Source of the DNA: an uncultured Bacteroidota bacterium
Lineage (GTDB): Bacteria; Bacteroidota; Bacteroidia; Chitinophagales; LD1
Assembly: GCA_937894725.1 (NCBI GenBank)
Contig: CALAYL010000080.1
Span: 1 to 23,735, forward strand
Length of the DNA stretch: 23,735 nucleotides
Direction: 5' to 3'
Under the pieces are notes generated by a model that was given only the letters and a program-made list of their open reading frames with translations, was not told where the DNA came from and did no database searches. How positions within the stretch are numbered: the stretch's first letter is position 1; each line of letters opens with the position of its first letter. The translations under genes and the position numbers were made by a program. Below are positions 1 to 6,847 of the stretch, piece after piece.

Positions 1-344
1 ATGTTGTTTTTATTTTCATCACCCTCTATTTATACTGAAAAATAGCTGATTAGATAATAAAAAATATATTTTTTGCGTATTGCGCATTTTGGATGTTTTT
101 GTTTCATTTTGATTTTCAAATATACAAAATACGAAGGTCTATGGATTTGACATCCTCCTATCCATCCTATCGTGCAGGCATTAGTGAGGATCGTGTGGTG
201 CTTATGTGCATTTTACTTATTTTAATCTACTAATGTAATAACCATTTGGTTTCAGTTACCCACAATGTGCAGTAGTCGTTTATCGAAAAGCGAATACTCG
301 ATAATAGCTCCATCACAAAAAGATTTTCCCTACATTGCAGCATA
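1..344. other. Intergenic left edge, no supportable gene
   Basis: This AT-rich stretch has stops in every frame and no convincing coding signal. On the minus strand an ATG at 19 would open a reading frame beginning MKIKTT that leaves the window after six codons. A TATATTTG at 124-117 on that strand matches the Bacteroidota -7 consensus, but no -33 TTG sits at the right distance, so a leftward gene is only a possibility. A 7-bp inverted repeat (TTATCGA 280-286, TCGATAA 298-304) lies about 40 bp before the next start codon. Confidence 0.5.
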
Positions 345-1139
345 ATGAAATATAGTCAATTTTTGCTTTTGCTGTTGATGATGATGCTGCTCAGTTTTAG
401 TAGTAGTGAATCTAGTTTTGTGTTCAAAAAATCGATGGCTATCAAAGCGAATGCCTTGTATGCAGATCATCTAGGTTATTACTATATCGTAGGCAAAGAC
501 AAGATTCAAAAAGTACATCCATCGGACAGTCTCACCCAGTTTCATCAACGACAAGGGCTAGGGCCTATCACTTCTATCGATGTGACTAATCCGATGAAAA
601 CACTGGTGTATTTTAATGATTATCGTACTATCGAAATTTTAGACAATTGGATGACCCTCATGCGCGAAATAAACTTAGATGATTATGGCTACATGCAGAT
701 AAGTGCGGTATGCAATTCTTCGACCAATGGCATTTGGTTTTATGACGAAAACTCAGCTACCCTCAAACGTATAGATGATGCGGGTAATCTGCTTCGCCAA
801 AGTATAAGCACACGCCAAAGTATCAATAAAGTATTGCGTGTATCTTCGATGCTCGAAAAAAATGGAGTGCTTTATTTAGCGGATCCCACCACTGGCGTAT
901 TTACTTTCGATATGTTTGGCAATTATATTCGCACGCTTCCGCTCATAGGGGTAAATAAAATGAGGATACAAAACGACAAAATCTATTATTTCACTCGGGG
1001 TAAATTTTATGGATACCAAGCCGAAACATTTGCTACTGATGAGTTAACCCTACCTGACAGCACGGTGATAGATGCCATTTTGCTCAAAAACAAACTAGTG
1101 ACTTTATCTTTAGATTCTGTAAAAGTATATACCTACTAA
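345..1139 (+). CDS. Secreted beta-propeller-like protein of unknown function
   Basis: The 264-residue product opens with a signal peptide (Lys2, hydrophobic run at about residues 6-17, then a Ser-rich stretch). There is no lipobox cysteine, so it is probably exported to the periplasm or cell surface. The body is made of short beta-hairpin units of the kind seen in WD40/NHL-like propellers: LYADHLGYYYIVGKDKIQKV (38-57), GIWFYDENSATLKRID, GVLYLADPTTGVFTFD and KIYYFTRGKFYGY. It resembles a family of unknown function that I recall as widespread in Bacteroidota; I cannot name it or assign a reaction. The ATG at 345 is preceded by an A-rich leader rather than a Shine-Dalgarno sequence. A hairpin terminator follows the stop codon. 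Assignment to a propeller fold is inference from the repeat pattern. Confidence 0.85.
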   Translation: MKYSQFLLLLLMMMLLSFSSSESSFVFKKSMAIKANALYADHLGYYYIVGKDKIQKVHPSDSLTQFHQRQGLGPITSIDVTNPMKTLVYFNDYRTIEILDNWMTLMREINLDDYGYMQISAVCNSSTNGIWFYDENSATLKRIDDAGNLLRQSISTRQSINKVLRVSSMLEKNGVLYLADPTTGVFTFDMFGNYIRTLPLIGVNKMRIQNDKIYYFTRGKFYGYQAETFATDELTLPDSTVIDAILLKNKLVTLSLDSVKVYTY

Positions 1140-1146
1140 ATAAAAT

Positions 1147-1172
1147 AGCCCTCGATTTTTCGAGGGCTTTTT
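1147..1172 (+). terminator. Rho-independent terminator between convergent genes
   Basis: An 8-bp perfect stem AGCCCTCG / CGAGGGCT encloses the loop ATTTTT and is followed by TTTT. It starts 8 bp after the stop of the rightward gene. On the opposite strand the stem is followed by TATTTTATTT, so it probably also stops leftward transcripts and serves as a bidirectional terminator between 1139 and 1194. Confidence 0.85.
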
Positions 1173-1193
1173 AGTAAGCAATAAAAAAACTAT

Positions 1194-2384
1194 TTATTTC
1201 GAGATTTGTACTGCTCTTATAGCCGTACTTTTATCTTTCAACGTAGCTTTTACAAAATAGATACCATTAGGAATGTTGTTTGTAGCTATCGTAGTATTGT
1301 TCAATGTAGGATTGATAGAAGCAAATGTTCTACCTAAAGCATCAATCAATTCGATAGTAGCTACTTGACCTGCTCCTTCAAAATTTACATTGATAGACTC
1401 ATTAGCAGGATTAGGATATACAGCAAGCAAAGTGGACTTGTCAATTTCTTTAAAACCTACGTTGTTGCACATTCTGCGTGCTAAGAAATCGGCAGATACA
1501 CTATCCACTTGAGCAAATTTTGTAGCAGAACCTTCCCAAGGCACATGACCATCGCCAGGGTATGTAACCAATACATTTTGTACACCTACATTGTTTAGTC
1601 TTTTTACCATCACGCCAGATCCGCAAAGCGTTATTTGAGAAACCCCATTGAGTACCTGACCACAGTTGTAAGGTACAGTGCCGTCTGCATCGCCATGAAA
1701 ACTAGCCACTGGCTGCTCTGTAGCATCAGCTATCCAAGCCGTATCTAATATACCACCCGCAAAGTTCAAAATAGCTTTGATTTTTGAAGTATAACCTGCG
1801 TTTCCGCTATTTCCTTCAATACCTCCATTGCTATTCATTACCGAACGGAGAGAAGCATCTAGCTCTGTAGTGTCATCTATATAGGCATATTGTACTGCTA
1901 TGATAGCACCAGCCGAGTTTCCACCAAAATACATACGATTGGTATCTACTTTATAGGTGTTGGTAGTAGCGGCATCTTTTGAAAAATAACGAACTGCTGC
2001 CTTAGCATCGCTAATGGCTTTGACCACTACTGGATAAGCGGTAGAAGTATTGATCATATCTAGGGGAGATGATGCCAATCGATAATCTATAGTAGCTGTA
2101 ACATAGCCACGCTGAGCAAAGTTTTTAGCCGTAGTATAAGATGTGTTTTCAAATCGGTCGCCACCTACAAAGCTACCTCCATGCGCCATGACCAAAAGTG
2201 GACGACTAGTAGAAACATCGCCCGTAGGCCAAAAAATAACCATCTTTTGATTGGTTGTGGAATAAGTAACAGTAGCGGAGTCAATATTGGCAAAGGACTT
2301 AGCGATGTACGTGTTTGCACATTGCGCTATAGCTCCAGAACCTATCATGACAGTAGAAAAACATGCGAGTAATGTCTTTTTCAT
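1194..2384 (-). CDS. Secreted alpha/beta-hydrolase esterase with T9SS sorting domain
   Basis: This 396-residue protein is a carboxylesterase of the alpha/beta-hydrolase fold. Residues 1-21 form a signal peptide ending in GAIAQ. MAHGGSF (66-72) is an HGG-type oxyanion-hole motif. The nucleophile elbow is GGNSAG, giving Ser157. HGDADGTVP supplies the acid, probably Asp234, and GDGH gives His280. The last ~80 residues are a type IX secretion C-terminal sorting domain: AVYPNPANESINVNF, then DALGRTF, then IPNGIYFVKA, ending in a basic tail. The product is therefore expected to cross the outer membrane through the T9SS and be anchored on the surface or released. Substrate cannot be read from the sequence; short-chain acyl esters or acetylated polysaccharide are typical of the fold. 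It lies downstream of metG on the same strand with a 59-bp gap and no evident functional link. Confidence 0.9.
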   Translation of the reverse strand: MKKTLLACFSTVMIGSGAIAQCANTYIAKSFANIDSATVTYSTTNQKMVIFWPTGDVSTSRPLLVMAHGGSFVGGDRFENTSYTTAKNFAQRGYVTATIDYRLASSPLDMINTSTAYPVVVKAISDAKAAVRYFSKDAATTNTYKVDTNRMYFGGNSAGAIIAVQYAYIDDTTELDASLRSVMNSNGGIEGNSGNAGYTSKIKAILNFAGGILDTAWIADATEQPVASFHGDADGTVPYNCGQVLNGVSQITLCGSGVMVKRLNNVGVQNVLVTYPGDGHVPWEGSATKFAQVDSVSADFLARRMCNNVGFKEIDKSTLLAVYPNPANESINVNFEGAGQVATIELIDALGRTFASINPTLNNTTIATNNIPNGIYFVKATLKDKSTAIRAVQISK

Positions 2385-2443
2385 GTGTGAGATTTTTGTT
2401 GGTTAAGTAATTGTTAGTATAAATTTAAAAGAAAAAATCAGTA

Positions 2444-4555
2444 TTAGCGAACTATACTTCCATTCGGTGCAGAATTTAACACTGTAGCAAACTCGAGGCT
2501 ACCATCTTTTTTTTCTGCTAACAAAATCATGCCTTTCGACTCGATTCCTCTCAGTTTTCGAGGGGCAAGATTGGCGACTACCATCACTTGTATGCCTACT
2601 ATGTCTGCTGGTTCAAAATAGGCGGCTATACCACTCACTATAGTTCGCTTTTCAAAACCCAGATCTACTTCGATTTTCAAAAGTTTGTCTGCTTTTTCCA
2701 CTTTTTCGGCCGCTAGGATAGTGCCTACACGCAAATCTATTTTTGCGAAATCATCAAATACTATTTCCTCGCGTTGCGGAGCTATAGCGGGTGTTGCTTC
2801 GTTGTGTTCCATTGGTTCATTTGTTTTTTTTGTAGCGGCCAATTTAGCAAGCTGTATTTCTATCACATCGTCTTCTATTTTGTCAAACAAAAGGCCATTT
2901 TCGGCAAGTATCGTTCCTCCTTTTATAAGGCCTGCATTGCCTGCCAGTGGCCATGAAAGCGCTTCCTCTAAGCCTACAATAGCTTTCAGTTTCAGAGCGG
3001 TGAATGGAATAAAGGGTTCGCACATTACAGCCAAGTTGGCTATGATTTGAATACAGTCGTATAGTACCACAGCTGTGGCTTCTGGGTCAGTTTTAAACGT
3101 TTTCCAAGGTTCTTTTTCAGTCAAAAGTTTATTACCATGGCGAGCTACGTTCATCATTTCCATTAGGGCTTCTCTAAAATGGTATTGATCTATAGCTGTG
3201 GCTATTTTTTCTTTTTGTTCGCTGAGGTAAATGGCTAAGGTATCACAAGGCTTTTTATCCGGTACTTTGCCATCAAAAAACTTATGTGTGAGCACCACTA
3301 CTCTATTCACAAAATTGCCAAGTATGGCCACTAATTCGCTGTTGTTTTTTGTTTGAAAATCGCGCCAGGTAAATTCGCTGTCTTTAGTTTCGGGCATATT
3401 TGAAGTCAAGCAATAGCGGAGCACATCTGCCTTGCCCGGAAACTCAGTGATATAATCATGCATCTCTACCGACCATTGTCGGCTGGTACTCATTTTATCT
3501 CCTTCTAGATTTAAAAATTCATTGGCGGGCACATTGTCTGCCATGATATAATCGCCATGCAGATTCAAAATCAAAGGGAAAATAATACAATGAAAAACAA
3601 TATTGTCTTTGCCCACAAAATGGAGTAACTGCGTATCCTCATCTTGCCAATATTTTTTCCAATCATCTGCTTTTACTTCGTGTTTGATTTGTGGATAGGC
3701 ATAGTGCAATTGGCCGCTTTCTAGCTCTGCAAAAAGAGCTTTAGTTGCTGATATATAGCCTATAGGCGCATCGAACCAAACATATAGTTTTTTTCCTTTA
3801 GCTTGCTCTAGTGGCACATCGATTCCCCAATTCAAATCTCGAGTCATCGCGCGCGATTGGAGTCCTGCATCTATCCATGATTTGCTTTGTCCATAGGCAT
3901 TTGGCTTCCAGTCGTCTTTATGTTTTTCTAAAATATATTCTTTCAAAATACCCTCATAGCGATCGAGCGGGAGGTACCAATGTGTGGTTTCTCTGAGAAT
4001 AGGGGTAGCATCGCTCAAAGTAGAACGCGGATTGATGAGCTCAGTAGGACTGAGTGCTTTGCCGCATTTTTCACACTGATCGCCAAATGCATTGGGGTGA
4101 GCGCAATTGGGGCATGTGCCAGTAATGTATCTATCGGCTAAAAAGGTATTGGCTTTTTCATCAAAATACTGGGCAGTGGTATGCTCATCAAGGCAACCTT
4201 TTTCGTAAAGCGTGGTAAAAAAGCCTTGTGCAGTTTTGTGATGCAATGGATCGCTGGTGCGATGATACACGTCAAAAGCGATGCCTAAGGACTCGAAAGA
4301 AGATTTGGTGAGATAGTGGTATTTTTCGATAATTGCTTGAGGTGTCGAATTTTCTTTCATCGCCTGAATTTCTATGGCTGCGCCATTTTCATCACTACCA
4401 CAGATAAATATCACATCTTTATGTTGCGATCGTTTTAGCCGTACAAATATATCGGCTGGGAGATAAGCGCCCGCCAAATGGCCAATGTGTTTAGACCCGT
4501 TGGCGTAGGGCAAAGCTGCGGTGACAGTATAGCGTTTGGGTTCTTTATTTTTCAT
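2444..4555 (-). CDS. metG: Methionine--tRNA ligase with C-terminal tRNA-binding domain
   Basis: Class I methionyl-tRNA synthetase of 703 residues, charging tRNA-Met in the cytoplasm. The N-terminal nucleotide-binding motif is HIGH at 23-26 within PYANGSKHIGH. A four-cysteine zinc knuckle follows: Cys148, Cys151, Cys161, Cys164. The second signature is KMSTS at 354-358, a common variant of KMSKS. The anticodon-binding helical region lies around 400-540. A charged linker (about 570-597) leads to an EMAP/Trbp111-type tRNA-binding domain from about 598, with KIDLRVGTI and ANLAPRKLRGIESKGM. Length and domain order match the long, dimer-type MetRS. The gene is divergent from the LD-carboxypeptidase across 113 bp. 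Confidence 0.98.
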   Translation of the reverse strand: MKNKEPKRYTVTAALPYANGSKHIGHLAGAYLPADIFVRLKRSQHKDVIFICGSDENGAAIEIQAMKENSTPQAIIEKYHYLTKSSFESLGIAFDVYHRTSDPLHHKTAQGFFTTLYEKGCLDEHTTAQYFDEKANTFLADRYITGTCPNCAHPNAFGDQCEKCGKALSPTELINPRSTLSDATPILRETTHWYLPLDRYEGILKEYILEKHKDDWKPNAYGQSKSWIDAGLQSRAMTRDLNWGIDVPLEQAKGKKLYVWFDAPIGYISATKALFAELESGQLHYAYPQIKHEVKADDWKKYWQDEDTQLLHFVGKDNIVFHCIIFPLILNLHGDYIMADNVPANEFLNLEGDKMSTSRQWSVEMHDYITEFPGKADVLRYCLTSNMPETKDSEFTWRDFQTKNNSELVAILGNFVNRVVVLTHKFFDGKVPDKKPCDTLAIYLSEQKEKIATAIDQYHFREALMEMMNVARHGNKLLTEKEPWKTFKTDPEATAVVLYDCIQIIANLAVMCEPFIPFTALKLKAIVGLEEALSWPLAGNAGLIKGGTILAENGLLFDKIEDDVIEIQLAKLAATKKTNEPMEHNEATPAIAPQREEIVFDDFAKIDLRVGTILAAEKVEKADKLLKIEVDLGFEKRTIVSGIAAYFEPADIVGIQVMVVANLAPRKLRGIESKGMILLAEKKDGSLEFATVLNSAPNGSIVR

Positions 4556-4668
4556 ATCGAGCAGTTTAGTTTTTTCTTTTTACGTTGCAAAAAAAGCGAA
4601 AGAAAGGAATGCAAAAAGTATTTTCTAATTTTAATGAAAAAAAAGAACACTGCTAAATTTTAAACTAA

Positions 4669-5544
4669 ATGCTATTAGCCCCACCCTACCTAAAAAATGG
4701 AGATAAAGTAATGCTCCTCAGTACAGCTCGAAAGTTGAATCCAACACTCGTAGTAGATACCGTAAAAAATCTCAACCACTGGGGCCTAGAGGTGGTACTG
4801 GGCGAAAGCACCACTGCCGAACATAAGCAGTTTGCAGGTAATGATGCGCTGCGAATGCGTGATTTTCAGAAGGCATTGAACAATCCAGACATCAAGGCGA
4901 TATTTTGTGGTCGAGGAGGATACGGTACGGTGCGTATCATCGACCAGCTTGACTTTTCGGCATTTTTGAAAAACCCAAAATGGATTGTGGGCTTTAGCGA
5001 TGTGACGTATTTACATTCGCTTTTAAACAATCAACTCTATGTACAGTCGCTACATGCGGCTATGCCTTCTACCTATGCTACCACCGATGCTGAAGCTATT
5101 GAAGCTATTCGCAAAGCATTGTTTGGGGAGCCATTTGAATATCCGATTATAAACAATCCTAATAACAGAAAAGGAGTGATGGAAGGTGCTGTAATAGGCG
5201 GGAATCTGTCGATTTTGTATAGTATCACAGGTACTCGATCAGGGTTTGATAGTGCCGGTAAGATTTTATTTATTGAAGATTTGGATGAATATTTATATCA
5301 CATAGATAGGATGCTCATCAATCTAAAGCGAAGTGGCAAACTGGATAAACTAGCGGGTTTATTAGTGGGGGGTATGAGTGACCTAAAAGATCATGATATT
5401 CCCTTTGGCCTAACAGTGGAAGAGATGGTTTTGGAGCATTGCGCAGAGCGTAATTTCCCTATACTCTTTGACTTTCCAGCTGGACACATAGCGCAAAACT
5501 GGCCGGTAGTTTTAGGTAAAAAAATGCGCTTGACGGTAGCTTAA
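4669..5544 (+). CDS. ldcA: Muramoyltetrapeptide (LD-)carboxypeptidase, peptidase family S66
   Basis: The 291-residue product matches family S66 LD-carboxypeptidases, which remove the terminal D-alanine from muropeptide tetrapeptides during peptidoglycan recycling. The Ser-Glu-His catalytic set is visible and correctly ordered: Ser110 in VGFSDVTYLH, Glu203 in LFIEDLDEY and His273 in PAGHIAQN. Other family landmarks are FCGRGGYGTVRIID (79-92) and EGAVIGGNLSIL (172-183). There is no signal peptide, so it should be cytoplasmic like E. coli LdcA. The start ATG at 4669 follows an AT-rich leader with no Shine-Dalgarno match. The stop codon overlaps that of the convergent gene. Confidence 0.93.
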   Translation: MLLAPPYLKNGDKVMLLSTARKLNPTLVVDTVKNLNHWGLEVVLGESTTAEHKQFAGNDALRMRDFQKALNNPDIKAIFCGRGGYGTVRIIDQLDFSAFLKNPKWIVGFSDVTYLHSLLNNQLYVQSLHAAMPSTYATTDAEAIEAIRKALFGEPFEYPIINNPNNRKGVMEGAVIGGNLSILYSITGTRSGFDSAGKILFIEDLDEYLYHIDRMLINLKRSGKLDKLAGLLVGGMSDLKDHDIPFGLTVEEMVLEHCAERNFPILFDFPAGHIAQNWPVVLGKKMRLTVA

Positions 5545-6185
5545 ACTACAGCGAGTTTGTAATAAGAAGTAGGTCGTGTTTCGAAATCGCGAATTTTGAT
5601 AAACTCACTTACAGGGTCTATCGTTTTCCAAATAGCACTTTGTAGCACCACTCTATCAAACCCTATGTCAGTCAATGTTTCAAGTGTATTTAAAGAAACA
5701 CCTCCTAATGCGGCTACAGGCTTGTTGCATTTAGCTAAGGCGATGCTAAGTCTATCAAGATTCATCATAGGATTGGCTATATCCGCAGCAGCTTTAGAAA
5801 AAATAGGCCCAAGAAAAGCCTCATCTGCACCACCAAAATTGCCAAGTAGCGATTTATAATGCCCCAATGTAGTTACTTTATGAATTTCTTTGTCGTGGCT
5901 GATGGCAAATGTGTTGATTATAAAAGAAGATATTTTGCTCTTTAACTCATCGTGTGGTATATGAATGCTGTCAATATCAAACAGCTTGGTGAGCGAGTAA
6001 TATTGATGCAGTACAATCTTATGATGATACTTTGCGTCTATATTTTCAATAAAATCTATGTATTCTTGTTTTGTAAACTCTGGCTTTCGGATATGAAGAC
6101 TACTTAGCCCCTCGGCAAATAACTTGTTTATAATAGCTTCTTCAAACTTTATACTATAAGGGTTGGTGATGGCAATAATCTTCAT
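5541..6185 (-). CDS. ThiE/TenI-family protein (thiamine phosphate synthase-like)
   Basis: The 214-residue protein has the compact TIM-barrel pattern of the ThiE/TenI superfamily: LHIRKPEF (31-38), KIVLHQYYSL, IHIPHDEL, FAISHD, FLGPIF, then AALGGVSL and the final phosphate-binding region DRVVLQSAIW. It resembles the Bacteroidota subgroup with an LHLRKP-type motif that is commonly annotated as thiamine phosphate synthase. The Asn-Asp pair that binds the pyrimidine in genuine ThiE (NDD in B. subtilis) is replaced by HQ. The phosphate-binding Ser and a Lys after GPIF remain. It may therefore be a TenI-like thiazole tautomerase or a paralogue of unknown reaction rather than true ThiE. It is divergent from the NadR-like kinase, 140 bp away. 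Confidence 0.75.
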   Translation of the reverse strand: MKIIAITNPYSIKFEEAIINKLFAEGLSSLHIRKPEFTKQEYIDFIENIDAKYHHKIVLHQYYSLTKLFDIDSIHIPHDELKSKISSFIINTFAISHDKEIHKVTTLGHYKSLLGNFGGADEAFLGPIFSKAAADIANPMMNLDRLSIALAKCNKPVAALGGVSLNTLETLTDIGFDRVVLQSAIWKTIDPVSEFIKIRDFETRPTSYYKLAVV

Positions 6186-6220
6186 TTTTAATTGTTTTAT
6201 TGTTTACAAATTAATCTTTT

Positions 6221-6228
6221 CAAAGCTA
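6221..6228 (-). promoter_or_regulatory. Possible -7 element (TAGCTTTG) of the ThiE/TenI-like gene
   Basis: Read on the minus strand, 6228-6221 is TAGCTTTG, a full match to the Bacteroidota TAnnTTTG -7 consensus, 36 bp before the start codon. No TTG is found at the expected -33 distance, so only half the promoter is supported. Confidence 0.35.
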
Positions 6229-6325
6229 CACTCATATGCTTAAAATAGCTAATCCTTTGTGAACACCGTTTTTTAAAACTGTCTAAATATCTATACCCTA
6301 AAATCATACCAAAGTTGAATTTCAA

Positions 6326-6847
6326 GTGAAAAAAATTGTTTTTACAGGTGCAGAATCGTGCGGAAAGAGCTACTCCGCATCTCATATTTCCACAAAGTTT
6401 AATTTGAAACTAGTGGCAGAACATGCTCGGGAGTACCTTAATGTTCAAAAACTAAACTATAATTATGCAGATATCATCAAGATTGCGAAATTTCAGCGCA
6501 ATTCTGAATTAGAAGCGATCCACACTTCAGTCAACGATATCATTTTCGATACCGATCTTATCACTATCAAAATATGGCTTCAGTACCAGCATTGCGATGT
6601 ACCTGACTGGATTGAAAACGTAATCAAAACTTATCACGATAGATATTATATTTTGATGGCTCCCACGATACCTTGGATCGATGATGGATTACGAAATTTA
6701 GCAGATAAACGAGAAGAAATTCACCAACACTACAAAAAGGAACTTGAAAGGCTAGGGTTTACTCACTACGAAATCAAGTCTAAAATTGGGGAAAGAGATG
6801 AGGATATTGAGCGTGTATATATGAAGATTACGACTCAAAGTGTTTGA
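6326..6847 (+). CDS. NadR-like nucleoside kinase (AAA_28 P-loop ATPase), GTG start
   Basis: The 173-residue protein matches the C-terminal kinase domain of NadR, which phosphorylates nicotinamide riboside, but as a stand-alone unit without the repressor or adenylyltransferase domains. It has a Walker A P-loop, FTGAESCGKS (6-15), then EHAREYL and FDTDLITIKIW (with the conserved DTD), an arginine-rich lid around DGLRNLADKREE, and a C-terminal IGERDEDIERV segment. The only start that fits the family N terminus is GTG at 6326; no in-frame ATG lies upstream near it. The usual partner, a PnuC-type transporter, is not in the window, so the substrate (nicotinamide riboside or another nucleoside-like vitamin) is uncertain. 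Its 3' end overlaps the convergent cyclase-like gene by 20 bp. Confidence 0.8.
   Translation: MKKIVFTGAESCGKSYSASHISTKFNLKLVAEHAREYLNVQKLNYNYADIIKIAKFQRNSELEAIHTSVNDIIFDTDLITIKIWLQYQHCDVPDWIENVIKTYHDRYYILMAPTIPWIDDGLRNLADKREEIHQHYKKELERLGFTHYEIKSKIGERDEDIERVYMKITTQSV

Noticed and set aside
4478..4663. A rightward 61-codon frame spanning the metG start and intergenic region
   Set aside because: It is mostly antisense to metG, with a lysine-rich low-complexity tail from AT-rich intergenic DNA.
6186..6325. Possible TPP or NAD-related riboswitch between the ThiE/TenI-like and NadR-like genes
   Set aside because: No CTGAGA-type TPP core or other riboswitch signature was seen on either strand.
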